Origin: Bacillota bacterium
Lineage (GTDB): Bacteria > Bacillota > Clostridia > Christensenellales > SZUA-584
Direction: 5' to 3'
Assembly (NCBI GenBank): GCA_023415795.1
Contig: JAEZJG010000011.1
Location: 32,241 to 96,240, forward strand
Length of the DNA stretch: 64,000 nt
In this document: positions 26,316 to 35,243 of the stretch, piece by piece
Layout of the letters: every line of letters begins with the position of its first letter
Position numbering within the stretch: position 1 is the stretch's first letter
The notes under the pieces: generated by a model
Seen by the model: only the letters and a program-made list of their open reading frames with translations
Told to the model about the DNA's origin: nothing
Database searches by the model: none
Translations under genes and position numbers: made by a program

Positions 26316-26352
26316 GGAGGGTTGTGCGTTTTTTTTCGCACAAACGGTATAA
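26316..26352 (+). promoter_or_regulatory. Shine-Dalgarno, hairpin and spacer in the murA leader
   Basis: GGAGGG (26316-26321) is 31 nt from the start, too far in linear form. Between them TTGTGCG (26322-26328), a loop of eight T and CGCACAA (26337-26343) form a perfect 7-bp hairpin. Folding it leaves 9 nt (26344-26352) between GGAGGG and ATG, the ideal distance. No closer ribosome site is visible. Confidence 0.65.
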
Positions 26353-27648
26353 ATGAAGGAAAAACTCATCATCAAGGGCGGTAAGCCGCTGACTGGCACC
26401 GTCATCGTGAGCGGAGCTAAAAACGCCGCTGTCGCGATTCTGCCCGCCACCATACTCTGTGAAGGTGAGTTCGAGCTGGACAACCTGCCCAACATTGACG
26501 ACGTACGTCTCCTAAACTATTTATTGGGCTGCATGGGCGCCAAAACGGAGCTTAGCAAAACCTCCATAAAGGTAAACACCAAGGACATTAATACACACAT
26601 ACTCAACAACGAAGCCGTTAAGCTGATGCGCGCTTCCTATTATTTTATGGGCGCAATGCTGGGGCGCTTCGGCAAAGCCGAAGTCGCGCTTCCCGGCGGC
26701 TGTGCCATCGGTCTTCGCCCCATCGATCAGCACGTGAAGGGTATGGAAGCGCTGGGCGCAACGGTGAAAACGGAATACGGCTGCCTGAAGGCAGAAGCCC
26801 CGAACGGGCTTGTGGGCACAGATATATATCTCGACGTGGTATCCGTCGGAGCAACGATCAACATCATGCTGGCCGCGGTACTCGCCAAGGGCAAGACAAC
26901 CATTGTGAATGCCGCGAAAGAGCCGCATGTGGTGGACGTCGCAAACTTCCTCAACCGTATGGGCGCAAAGGTAAAGGGCGCGGGTACGGACATCGTGCGC
27001 ATCACCGGCGTGGAAAAACTGCATGGCTGCAGCTATGCCATCATCCCCGACCAGATTGAAACGGGCACACTGATGATCGCAGCAGCGGCCACCCGGGGTG
27101 ACCTTACGATCAAAAACGTGATTCCCACACATATGGAGGCACTTACCGCCAAGCTGATTGAGATGGGCGTCACTGTAGACGAAGGCGACGATTATCTGCG
27201 CGTCACGTGCACAAAACGGCCCAAGCATGTCAGCATCAAAACGCTGCCGTACCCCGGCTTCCCGACCGATCTGCAGCAGCCCGCAACGGTGCTGCTCAGC
27301 ACAGCCGAGGGTGCAAGCATCATTGTGGAAAACATATTTGAATCGCGCTTTAAGCACATCAATGAAATTCGGCGCATGGGGGCAAATGTCTCCATCGACG
27401 GACGCGTATGCGTTGTAGAAGGCGTCGAACGCCTGACGGGCGCACCTGTCCGTGCAACGGATCTGCGTGCGGGCGCGGCGCTTATCGTGGCCGGTCTTAT
27501 GGCAGAGGGTGAAACAGAGATTACCGGTGTGCAATACATAGACCGCGGTTACGACCACATTGAAGGCAAGCTTCGCCAGATCGGTGCGGATATTCACCGC
27601 GAAAAGGTGCAAGAGGTAGAGGATTTCGACTTCTTCACAAACACGTAA
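26353..27648 (+). CDS. murA: UDP-N-acetylglucosamine 1-carboxyvinyltransferase
   Basis: MurA transfers enolpyruvate from PEP to UDP-GlcNAc, the first committed step of peptidoglycan synthesis. The 431-residue protein has SGAKNAAV with the catalytic Lys near residue 22 and PGGCAIGLRP with the active-site Cys at residue 117, the target of fosfomycin; a Cys here predicts sensitivity. The C-terminal part has GFPTDLQQP and RAGAALIVAGL. ATG 26353 is the only start that keeps the conserved N-terminus. It is a single-gene transcript ended by a clear terminator. Confidence 0.97.
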   Translation: MKEKLIIKGGKPLTGTVIVSGAKNAAVAILPATILCEGEFELDNLPNIDDVRLLNYLLGCMGAKTELSKTSIKVNTKDINTHILNNEAVKLMRASYYFMGAMLGRFGKAEVALPGGCAIGLRPIDQHVKGMEALGATVKTEYGCLKAEAPNGLVGTDIYLDVVSVGATINIMLAAVLAKGKTTIVNAAKEPHVVDVANFLNRMGAKVKGAGTDIVRITGVEKLHGCSYAIIPDQIETGTLMIAAAATRGDLTIKNVIPTHMEALTAKLIEMGVTVDEGDDYLRVTCTKRPKHVSIKTLPYPGFPTDLQQPATVLLSTAEGASIIVENIFESRFKHINEIRRMGANVSIDGRVCVVEGVERLTGAPVRATDLRAGAALIVAGLMAEGETEITGVQYIDRGYDHIEGKLRQIGADIHREKVQEVEDFDFFTNT

Positions 27649-27660
27649 CCTAAAGCACGC

Positions 27661-27686
27661 AAGGCTCTCTGCTGAGAGCCTTTTTT
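27661..27686 (+). terminator. Terminator after murA
   Basis: AAGGCTCTC, loop TGCT and GAGAGCCTT, followed by a T run. It starts 12 nt after the stop. Confidence 0.93.
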
Positions 27687-27749
27687 ATTATCCAATAGTG
27701 TTAATCCGTGTCACTATTTCGTTTTATTCCATACGAAAGCCGTAAGAAT

Positions 27750-28577
27750 CTACTTATCATCGAGGTTATTTGCGTAATCGCTGAGCTTTTCGCATAACGC
27801 ATTGGTTTTCTGTATGGCTTCTGTAAAGCTCTCCAGCGCAGCCGCGATGCTGGTCATGATGGTGTCTACACCCTCAATCTGATTGATTGTGTTATTGCTG
27901 TCCTTGAAAACCGCTTCCAGCGTTTGCTCTGCCGTCGAAATAGAACGGGACGTATCTGAAGACAGCCTGCGAATCTCCTTTGCCACCACAGAAAACTCCT
28001 GACCGACTGCTCCCGCTCTTGCGGCTGTAATCGCCGCGTTCATGCCCAGCAAATTGGTTTGCCTTTCGATAGCTTTTATCAGGCCCAAAACCTGATTCAT
28101 ATTACTGATCTCGTCCCGCAGGCTGCTGGCTGATGCGGCCATCTTGCCGCTGTATGACTTTACCTCTTCCATCTCAGCATAGATTTCTTCCGTGGTGCTC
28201 GCTAAAACAGACATATTGTCAGCCAGCTCCCCGGCCATTTCCCTAAACATCTCCTGCTTTTCGATGGTTTCATACAGGCTGATAACGCCTGCCAGCGTGT
28301 GTTTTTCTCCAAAGACGGGTACAGCCGTCACAATCAGGCTCTTGCCGTAAAATGATTTGTCCAAAACCGCGGTCTTTTTGCGCCCTTCCGCTAAAGCGGC
28401 CGATATGATACCGCCTGACTTAAGCATCGTTCCCGGCTTGATATTCAGATCAATCTTTTTGCCGGGCTTGTAATACAGAAACTTTTCAGTATCAGTCAGA
28501 CTTATCCCTCCCGATGCAAATAAGTCTTGTATAGCTGGCAGTGTGCTGATAATTCGATCCAGAACGGTCTCATTCAT
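27750..28577 (-). CDS. Soluble methyl-accepting-chemotaxis-like signalling protein
   Basis: A 275-residue protein without membrane segments. The N-terminal 120 residues form a putative small sensor domain (FLYYKPGKKIDL, then SLIVTAVPVFGEKHTLAGVISLYE). The C-terminal part is a helical hairpin with a changed MCP tip: RQTNLLGMNAAITAARAGAVGQEFSVVAKEIRRLS, quoted in part as NLLGMNAAITAARAG. In ordinary receptors this is NLLALNAAIEAARAG. The signalling domain is short and no methylation segments are obvious. ATG 28577 is chosen because GGAGGAG lies upstream. No che genes are in the window. Confidence 0.82.
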   Translation of the reverse strand: MNETVLDRIISTLPAIQDLFASGGISLTDTEKFLYYKPGKKIDLNIKPGTMLKSGGIISAALAEGRKKTAVLDKSFYGKSLIVTAVPVFGEKHTLAGVISLYETIEKQEMFREMAGELADNMSVLASTTEEIYAEMEEVKSYSGKMAASASSLRDEISNMNQVLGLIKAIERQTNLLGMNAAITAARAGAVGQEFSVVAKEIRRLSSDTSRSISTAEQTLEAVFKDSNNTINQIEGVDTIMTSIAAALESFTEAIQKTNALCEKLSDYANNLDDK

Positions 28578-28881
28578 TCGGGACTCCTCCATGATACTGT
28601 ATATGGTTTTTTGCACCTGAGTGCCCTCTTGCCGTTGCTTTGGCAGTCATCTCTATAAATCCTATCGTTATGCTCCTATACTTACTTGAGCCGCTTTTCA
28701 TATGTTTAACATTACCGCAATACATTAAGTTGTCATCTGCTCCTATTCTTGCACCAAGACATATCACCGGAACGCGGCTGAAGTCATAATAGGCCTTGAG
28801 AAGCGATTGTTTAAACATATCGATTGCGATGCCTTTGCAATATTTTAATGAAATAAAATGTCACAAAAATCATTTCTATCA
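28578..28881. other. Intergenic region between the MCP-like gene and the symporter
   Basis: No convincing gene is seen. A minus-strand open frame of 82 codons (28570-28818) overlaps the MCP-like start, has no ribosome site and resembles nothing known to me. The region probably holds the divergent promoters. Confidence 0.5.
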
Positions 28882-28890
28882 TGATATAAT
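28882..28890 (+). promoter_or_regulatory. Extended -10 promoter of the symporter-GH3 operon
   Basis: TGATATAAT is an extended -10 element 87 nt before the symporter start. No clear -35 is present, so an activator or the extended element would be needed. Confidence 0.6.
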
Positions 28891-28977
28891 GCTGTCAATA
28901 CTGATAACCCGATATCATTTTTCCTTTCTCATGGTAAAGTCAATAGCATAACAATGTGTATATTAAGGGGGATTTTT

Positions 28978-30339
28978 ATGGATGGCAAAGTAACAGTCAA
29001 AGAAAAAATCGCCTACGGTCTTGGCGATCTCGGAAACAACGTGGCGTACGGCGCACTCGGCTTTTATCTCGTTTTTTTCCTCACGGATGTCGCCGGTATT
29101 TCCCCCGCGTGGGCGGGCTACATCTTTCTGATTGTCCGGTTGTGGAATGCCGTGTGTGATATATTCGTTGGCACCGCATCCGACCGCACAAATAGCCGTT
29201 TCGGACGGCGCCGCCCATATCTTCTTTTCGGCGCTATTCCGCTCAGCGTGGGGTTTGCGCTGCTCTGGCAGGTCTTTTTCAAAGACACTGCCGCAATGAT
29301 CATCTATTACACCGCAGCGGGCATCGTGTTCAGCACGCTATACTCCTTGGTATCCATACCGTATAATGCGCTGCTGCCCGAAATCTCGCAGGACTACGAC
29401 GAGCGCACCAGCATATCCGGCTATAAGATGGCGCTGTCATTCGTGGGCTCACTCTTCGCCGCCATGGGTGTCACGCTGATCGTGGACGCCGTATACCCCG
29501 GCAAAAGCATGTATGTCGAAAGCTTTCCCATCATGGGCTTAATTCTGGGTGCTGTTATCGCCGTGTCCGTACTGCTCTCCTTCGCGGGAACAAAGGAAAG
29601 GGTTGTCCCTAAGACTTTGGAGAAGCAGAGCAGCATGTGGACAAACCTCAAATCACTGACCAAGCTGAAGGAATACCGCCTGATACTCGGCGTTTTTATA
29701 TTCAACATGGTGTCTTTTGATATCATCATGGCACTGTACATCTACTTTATGAAATACGCGCTGCTGATCTCCGATGATCTGAGCTACATTTTTATGGCGG
29801 TTCCGCTGGTGTTTGCCGTCATCGTCACCCCGCTTTGGGTCAAAATGAGCACCAAGCTGGGCAAGCAAAAAACGTATATCATTTCCGCAATATACTTTTT
29901 GTTCCCGCTTATCGCATGCCTGTTTATTCCCGCGGGCAGCATCCCGCTCACCATTGCTATTATCATATTGATTGGCGTTGGCATTTCCGCCTCTCAGGTG
30001 CTCACCTTCTCCATACTCCCTGATGTGGTGGAGGTCGACGAAATGAAAAACGGTGTCAGAAGAGAAGGCATCATCTACGGCACAACGATGTTTCTGTATA
30101 AGATCAGCTCCGCCGTGATTGTCGCCGTGGTTACCGCCGCGCTTGGATGGTTCGGCTACGCGGAAAGCGCCGGGGCTGCCGTTGTGGAACAGTCCGCCTC
30201 TGCGGTGCTGGGCATCCGTATACTCATCTGCTGCGCGCCCGCGCTTTGTCTGATACTGTCGGCGCTGTTCGTTAAGCGGCTGTCGCTCGGGAAGGAAGCC
30301 TTCAACGAGATGAAAAAGACAATTGCCAAGCAGGATTGA
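28978..30339 (+). CDS. GPH-family (MelB-like) sugar:cation symporter
   Basis: A 12-helix membrane protein of 453 residues that takes up glycosides or oligosaccharides with Na+ or H+. The N-terminus KIAYGLGDLGNN and GTASDRTNSRFGRRRPYLLFG after helix 2 are GPH signatures, as is SIPYNALLPE. ATG 28978 is chosen because AAGGGGG lies upstream. A GH3 enzyme begins 19 nt after its stop, so the pair imports a beta-linked sugar and cleaves it inside the cell. Confidence 0.9.
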   Translation: MDGKVTVKEKIAYGLGDLGNNVAYGALGFYLVFFLTDVAGISPAWAGYIFLIVRLWNAVCDIFVGTASDRTNSRFGRRRPYLLFGAIPLSVGFALLWQVFFKDTAAMIIYYTAAGIVFSTLYSLVSIPYNALLPEISQDYDERTSISGYKMALSFVGSLFAAMGVTLIVDAVYPGKSMYVESFPIMGLILGAVIAVSVLLSFAGTKERVVPKTLEKQSSMWTNLKSLTKLKEYRLILGVFIFNMVSFDIIMALYIYFMKYALLISDDLSYIFMAVPLVFAVIVTPLWVKMSTKLGKQKTYIISAIYFLFPLIACLFIPAGSIPLTIAIIILIGVGISASQVLTFSILPDVVEVDEMKNGVRREGIIYGTTMFLYKISSAVIVAVVTAALGWFGYAESAGAAVVEQSASAVLGIRILICCAPALCLILSALFVKRLSLGKEAFNEMKKTIAKQD

Positions 30340-30358
30340 CGGCAATCGGAGGTACAAT

Positions 30359-32812
30359 ATGATAGATGATGCTCAAGCTTTGAAAGCGAAGGCGCGCGCG
30401 CTGGTCAGCCAAATGACGACAGAGGAGAAGGCGGGGCTTTGCTCCGGTCTTGACTGCTGGCATACCAAGCCGGTTGAACGCCTCGGCGTGCCCTCGGTGG
30501 CCTTGATGGACGGTCCGCACGGGCTCAGAAAACAGATCAGCTCCACCGATAACCTCGGCATCGGCCAAAGCCTTCCCGCCGTTTGTTTCCCCACCTCCAG
30601 CGCACTGGCGTGCAGCTTTAACCGCGAGCTGTTGTACAGCGTCGGTCACGCAATGGGAGAAGCATGTCTCCAAGAGGAGGTGTCCATCATTCTCGGGCCG
30701 GGCGCCAACCAAAAGCGCAGCCCCCTGTGCGGGCGCAACTTCGAATATTACAGTGAAGACCCTCTCGTATCGGGCGAGTTGGCAGCCAGCCTCATCCAAG
30801 GCATACAAAGCACAGGCACCGGCGCGTGCCTCAAGCACTTCGCCGTCAACAATCAGGAAAAGCACCGCATGACGGTCAACGTCGTCATCGACGATAGAGC
30901 CTTGCGCGAGACATACCTCAAGGCTTTTGAAATCGCGGTGAAGAAGGGCAGACCGCGAACAGTGATGAGCGCCTACAACAAGATCGGCGATGTCTATTGC
31001 AGCGAAAACAAACGGCTGCTGACGGACATTCTGCGGGATGAGTGGGGCTTTGACGGCCTTGTGGTATCCGACTGGAATTCAGTGAAGGACCGTGCCGCCG
31101 GTGTCCAAGCGGGTCTGGATTTAGAGATGCCGGCCAGTCAGGGCATCAACGACGCAAAGCTGGTTGCGGCTGTCCAGAGCGGCAGCTTGCCTGTGCAGGC
31201 GCTTGATAATGCCGCCGCCCGCGTCACCGAACTGGCGCTCACCAGCGCTGCCAGCAGTCAGCCCGGCTTCAGGTACGATGCCGAAGCACATCACCGTGTG
31301 GCCACAGAAGCGGCGATGCAATCGGCCGTGCTGCTCAAGAACGAGGGCAATCTGCTGCCCGGAAGCGCTGCCAATAAAGCGGCAGTTATCGGGGCTTTTG
31401 CCAAGACGCCGCGCTATCAGGGGGCAGGCAGCTCAAAGATCAATCCCATCCGTATCGACACACCGCTGGATGCGCTGCGGGAGCTGGGGCTTCATGCCGA
31501 TTATGCGGACGGTTATCGGTTAGTATCAGGCGGCGCGAATCGCCCGCAGACCAAAAGAGAAGCGGCTCAGCAGGACGCATTGATTCGTGAAGCCTGCGAC
31601 ACCGCGCGCGACAAAGACATCGTGTATATCTTTGCCGGTCTGCCCGAAGGCTACGAATCCGAGGGCTTCGACCGCAGCTCGCTCAGCCTGCCTCTCGCGC
31701 ACAACCAACTGATTGAAGCTGTGTGCGCAGTCAATCCGAATGTCGCCGTGATACTCATCGGCGGCGCTCCCATGGAACTGCCGTGGCTGGGCCGCGTTAA
31801 AGCGGTGCTGATGGCATACCTTGGCGGCGAGGGCGTTGGTCAGGCTGTTGCCCGGCTGCTGCTCGGCTACGCGTCGCCCTGCGGCAAGCTGGCTGAAACA
31901 TGGCCGCTGCGCCTGCAAGACGTGCCGTGTCATCAATACTTCCCCGGCGGCTGGCAATCGGTGGAATACCGCGAAAGCATCTATGTGGGCTATCGCTATT
32001 ACGATAAAGCGCGAAAGTCCGTACAGTTTGAGTTCGGTCACGGTCTGTCGTACACGTCATTTGCTTATTCGGATATTCGCCTCAGCCATGACAGCTGCGC
32101 CTACGGCGAGACGATTGAACTGAGCTTTTGTGTCACCAACACCGGTGAGGCGGCGGCTTTTGAAACTGCCTTTATCTTTTGTTCTCATGAGAACAGCCGC
32201 GTATTCATGCCCGTACGAGAGCTGCGCGAGTTTACAAAAACGCATCTGGAGCCGGGTGAAACAAAGCGGCTGTCCGTATCTCTGGATACCAAAACCTTCG
32301 GTTACTGGAACACTGAGATATCCGGCTGGTATTTCCCCAGCGGCGAGTATCAGCTTCTTGTCGGTCCCTCTTCAAGGCAGCTTCCTTTGTCGGTCAGCCT
32401 TTTCATAAACAGCCCTGAGCAGCCCGAGCCAGATTTGCGGTCTGCCGCGCCTTCGTATTACCAGCTCCCCGAGGGCGATTTTCAGGTAAGCGATGCCGAG
32501 TTTGAGGCATTGCTGAAAGCAAAGCTGCCCATTCATGACGAAAAGCCCGGACGTCCGTTCAGCATGAACAACACCCTTGAGGACATCCGCCACACGCTTA
32601 TCGGCAAGCTGGTACGCTTTTATGCTAAATCCGTCATCAACAAAGCCTTGAAACGGGAACCGGAGCAGGCAGGAATGATGCTGGCAACCCTGCTGGAGAT
32701 GCCGTTCTTCTCGTTGGCAACCTCCGGAGAGCTGTCAGAAGCAATGGCGGCAGGTATCATTGAAATGGCGAACGGAAATACGCTGAAGGGCATCCGTAAG
32801 CTGCTTGGATAA
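30359..32812 (+). CDS. Glycoside hydrolase family 3 beta-glycosidase
   Basis: The 817-residue protein has the three usual parts: an N-terminal TIM barrel with LMDGPHGLRKQ and the nucleophile Asp in VVSDWNS (residue 238), an alpha/beta sandwich domain (FAGLPEGYESEGFDR), and a fibronectin III-like domain near 560-680. A C-terminal extension of about 110 residues follows (PFSMNNTLEDI onward), seen in many clostridial GH3 enzymes. There is no signal peptide, so it acts in the cytoplasm. ATG 30359 lies behind CGGAGG. Beta-glucosidase or beta-xylosidase activity is possible; the sequence does not decide. Confidence 0.9.
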   Translation: MIDDAQALKAKARALVSQMTTEEKAGLCSGLDCWHTKPVERLGVPSVALMDGPHGLRKQISSTDNLGIGQSLPAVCFPTSSALACSFNRELLYSVGHAMGEACLQEEVSIILGPGANQKRSPLCGRNFEYYSEDPLVSGELAASLIQGIQSTGTGACLKHFAVNNQEKHRMTVNVVIDDRALRETYLKAFEIAVKKGRPRTVMSAYNKIGDVYCSENKRLLTDILRDEWGFDGLVVSDWNSVKDRAAGVQAGLDLEMPASQGINDAKLVAAVQSGSLPVQALDNAAARVTELALTSAASSQPGFRYDAEAHHRVATEAAMQSAVLLKNEGNLLPGSAANKAAVIGAFAKTPRYQGAGSSKINPIRIDTPLDALRELGLHADYADGYRLVSGGANRPQTKREAAQQDALIREACDTARDKDIVYIFAGLPEGYESEGFDRSSLSLPLAHNQLIEAVCAVNPNVAVILIGGAPMELPWLGRVKAVLMAYLGGEGVGQAVARLLLGYASPCGKLAETWPLRLQDVPCHQYFPGGWQSVEYRESIYVGYRYYDKARKSVQFEFGHGLSYTSFAYSDIRLSHDSCAYGETIELSFCVTNTGEAAAFETAFIFCSHENSRVFMPVRELREFTKTHLEPGETKRLSVSLDTKTFGYWNTEISGWYFPSGEYQLLVGPSSRQLPLSVSLFINSPEQPEPDLRSAAPSYYQLPEGDFQVSDAEFEALLKAKLPIHDEKPGRPFSMNNTLEDIRHTLIGKLVRFYAKSVINKALKREPEQAGMMLATLLEMPFFSLATSGELSEAMAAGIIEMANGNTLKGIRKLLG

Positions 32813-32860
32813 GCTCCGACTTGGGTCAAATTGCGGCGCTCATGTATCAGCCAAACATTT

Positions 32861-32908
32861 GGAGCGGGATAAGGCGCTGCAAAGTATTCAAGCGCCTTAT
32901 CTCACTCC
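32861..32908. other. Long stem-loop after the GH3 gene
   Basis: Two 18-nt arms (32861-32878 and 32891-32908) pair at 16 positions, with the core GATAAGGCGCT/AGCGCCTTATC. There is no T run, so it is more likely an mRNA 3-prime stabiliser or a weak bidirectional terminator. Confidence 0.6.
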
Positions 32909-32937
32909 CAGCAATAAACGAAAACCAAAAAGCAGAT

Positions 32938-32964
32938 GCAAAAAGGAGCTGTATGTCAGCTCCT
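32938..32964 (-). terminator. Terminator after the dehydrogenase gene
   Basis: On the minus strand AGGAGCTG, a 5-nt loop and CAGCTCCT are followed by TTTT. It ends the ribose-type ABC operon. Confidence 0.85.
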
Positions 32965-32990
32965 CAGAGTGTCTGCTTTTTATGTGATCT

Positions 32991-34031
32991 TTATCCTATC
33001 TTGATGACCGCTTTCACCACATCCTTAGCGTTAGCGGAAACGAAGTCGAACGCTTCTTTGACGTGGTCGAAATCAAATTCGTGGCTGACGATGCCCTTTA
33101 CATCAATCGCGCCGCTTGCGATAGCGTTTATCGCCACCGGATAAAGGTTGCGGTACCGAAATATCGTCTTGAGCTGGCCTTCCTTGCCCATCAGCTTCAT
33201 GAAGTTAAAGCAGGTCTCATCCTTGGGCGTCATACCCACCAGCACGATGGTACCGCCTCTGGATACGACGTCTGCGGTCTGCTTGACGGTAAACTCGGAG
33301 CCCGCCGTCTCGATCACGACATCCGCCCCTTGCCCGTCGGTCAGCTCTGCGAGCTTTGCCAGCACGTCACATTCCTTGGCATTGATGGCTTCCGTTGCGC
33401 CCAGCTTGCGTGCCGTTTCCAGACGGTTTTCCAGTATGTCCACCACAAACACCTTGGATGCGCCTCTGGCCTTGCATGACAGCAGCGTCACCAGACCGAT
33501 GCAGCCCGCGCCAAATATGACAACGGTGTCGCCCAGCTTGACTTCGCCCATGCCGGATGCGTGCAAGCCCACAGCCAGCGGCTCAACAAGCGCGCCTTCC
33601 GTGTTGGACACGTTCTCAGGCAGCTTGAAGCACATATCCTCAGGATGGGTGACATAGTTCGTGAACACGCCGTGGTAAGGCGGTGTCGCAAAAAACTCCA
33701 CATCGGGGCACAGGTTATACTTGCCTGTCTTGCAGTATTTGCACTTGCCGCAGGTTTTGCCGGGCTCCAGCGCCACACGGTCTCCCACGGAAAGATTTTT
33801 GACATCGCTGCCGACTTCGACCACTTCACCCGCGCATTCGTGGCCCAGTATAAAATCGCCTTCCACCACGAAATCGCCGATGCGTCCATGCTGATAATAG
33901 TGTACGTCCGAGCCGCAGATGCCTACGACATCCACCTTGACCAGTACGTCCTTTGGACCGGGCGTGGGCATTGGCACATCCTTGGTGATCATGTTATTGG
34001 TTCCGCTCATATATACGGCCTTATTTGCCAT
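32991..34031 (-). CDS. Zinc-dependent polyol (sorbitol/xylitol-type) dehydrogenase
   Basis: A medium-chain dehydrogenase of 346 residues that oxidises a polyol to a ketose with NAD. It has the catalytic zinc ligands in ICGSDVHYYQ and GHECAGEV, the structural zinc Cys set in TCGKCKYCKTGKYNLC, and the Rossmann loop GAGCIGL. ATG 34031 follows GGAGGAATT; an in-frame upstream extension is not conserved. It is the last gene of an ABC import operon, so the imported solute is probably a polyol or is reduced to one. Its exact substrate is not visible. Confidence 0.92.
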   Translation of the reverse strand: MANKAVYMSGTNNMITKDVPMPTPGPKDVLVKVDVVGICGSDVHYYQHGRIGDFVVEGDFILGHECAGEVVEVGSDVKNLSVGDRVALEPGKTCGKCKYCKTGKYNLCPDVEFFATPPYHGVFTNYVTHPEDMCFKLPENVSNTEGALVEPLAVGLHASGMGEVKLGDTVVIFGAGCIGLVTLLSCKARGASKVFVVDILENRLETARKLGATEAINAKECDVLAKLAELTDGQGADVVIETAGSEFTVKQTADVVSRGGTIVLVGMTPKDETCFNFMKLMGKEGQLKTIFRYRNLYPVAINAIASGAIDVKGIVSHEFDFDHVKEAFDFVSANAKDVVKAVIKIG

Positions 34032-34095
34032 GTTAATTCCTCCGAATAATATCTCCCAATCCTGTTTGGGAAAGCTGATAAAGCATTTATAATGA

Positions 34096-34127
34096 GAATG
34101 TACGCCGCAAAGCCGCAGCGTACATTC
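34096..34127 (-). other. Intercistronic stem-loop after the binding-protein gene
   Basis: GAATGTACGC (34096-34105) and GCGTACATTC (34118-34127) form a perfect 10-bp stem with a 12-nt loop. There is no T run. It lies between the solute-binding protein gene and the dehydrogenase gene, a place where stems often protect the binding-protein mRNA. Confidence 0.75.
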
Positions 34128-34151
34128 ATCATTCATTACATTAATGCCGTC

Positions 34152-35192
34152 TTACTTGATAGCGCCGGCCTTTTTGTGCATTTCGATGTACTGATCCACA
34201 TTGTCCTTCGTGATCAGCGGGCAATCGATGTCCGTATCGATCTGCTTTTCCTGACCCGTCAGCAGCTTATCGAGCGTGGAGAGTATGGTCGAAGCCAGAT
34301 CATACGCGCTCTGCAGGCTGGTGGAGGTCATTTTGCCTTCTTTGATCAGCAGGCAAGCTTCCGCCGTGCCGTCAACGCCGTAGGACAGAATGCTGGCAAA
34401 CGCCGCTTTGTCCTTCACAGCTTCCAGCGCACCGGCAGCCATGTTGTCGTTCATCGAGATGATGGCATCAATCTTGTCATTGGCCTGAACCCAGGTCTCC
34501 ATCGCGTTCATGGCTTCGTCCTTGTTCCAGTTCGCGATCTCTTCGCCAACGATCTTAACATCGGGGCGCTTGTCAAAGAACTCGGCCTGCCAACTCTTGC
34601 GGCGCTCGTCAGCGTGGAAGTTTCCGGGAGGTCCCAGCAGCACAACTACGTTGGCGTTCTGGGGAACCTGCTCCACTGCCAGCTGTGCGTTCACAGCAGC
34701 CTGAGCATACGGATCGGCGTCAACAGAGGAAGCGCCTTCGATGCCGGAGATTCTGGCGTTGGTCGTGATGGTCACGATACCCGCTGCCACAGCCTTCTCA
34801 GCATACGGTCTTTGAGCTTCGCCGTTGTTGGGCTGAATCACGATCGCGTCATACTTGTTGGTGATGGCATTCTCGATCAGGGAGTTTTCCTTGTCGTCAG
34901 AAGCCTGTCCGTCAAATACGTCAACGGTCATGTTGTCATACTTCGCAGCCTCTTCCACAACGGAGTTGGCCAGCCATGCGGCGAACGAGTCCGCCTGAGC
35001 ACGGGCGATGTAAGCCACACGGAACACTTTGCCTTCTTCGGCAGCGGGCGCGGTGGTCTCTTCATCCGCAGGTGCGCTGGTCTGTACAGCCGGCTCTTCC
35101 TTCGCGGGTTCTTCCTGCTGGGGAGCAGCACAACCGGCAAACGCGACAGCCAGCAGCGCAAGCGCCATAATCAGTGATAAGATCTTCTTCAT
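34152..35192 (-). CDS. Ribose-type sugar ABC transporter binding lipoprotein
   Basis: A 346-residue lipoprotein: the signal peptide ends in AFAGC with the lipidated Cys at 21, followed by a Glu/Ala-rich linker to about residue 53. The mature part has the periplasmic-binding-protein I fold of RbsB (YDAIVIQPNN, then GIVTITTNARI, VVVLLGPPG and AIISMNDNMAAGAL). It delivers a monosaccharide or polyol to the permease. The start follows AAGGAGGAG. Gene order ATPase, permease, binding protein, dehydrogenase defines the operon. Confidence 0.93.
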   Translation of the reverse strand: MKKILSLIMALALLAVAFAGCAAPQQEEPAKEEPAVQTSAPADEETTAPAAEEGKVFRVAYIARAQADSFAAWLANSVVEEAAKYDNMTVDVFDGQASDDKENSLIENAITNKYDAIVIQPNNGEAQRPYAEKAVAAGIVTITTNARISGIEGASSVDADPYAQAAVNAQLAVEQVPQNANVVVLLGPPGNFHADERRKSWQAEFFDKRPDVKIVGEEIANWNKDEAMNAMETWVQANDKIDAIISMNDNMAAGALEAVKDKAAFASILSYGVDGTAEACLLIKEGKMTSTSLQSAYDLASTILSTLDKLLTGQEKQIDTDIDCPLITKDNVDQYIEMHKKAGAIK

Positions 35193-35243
35193 ATTAACTC
35201 CTCCTTGTTTTTTTAGGCGGCTAGCAACCGCCCAAATTTATGG

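Noticed and set aside
28570..28818. Minus-strand open frame of 82 codons upstream of the MCP-like gene
   Set aside because: It overlaps the start of that gene, has no ribosome site and low-complexity composition.
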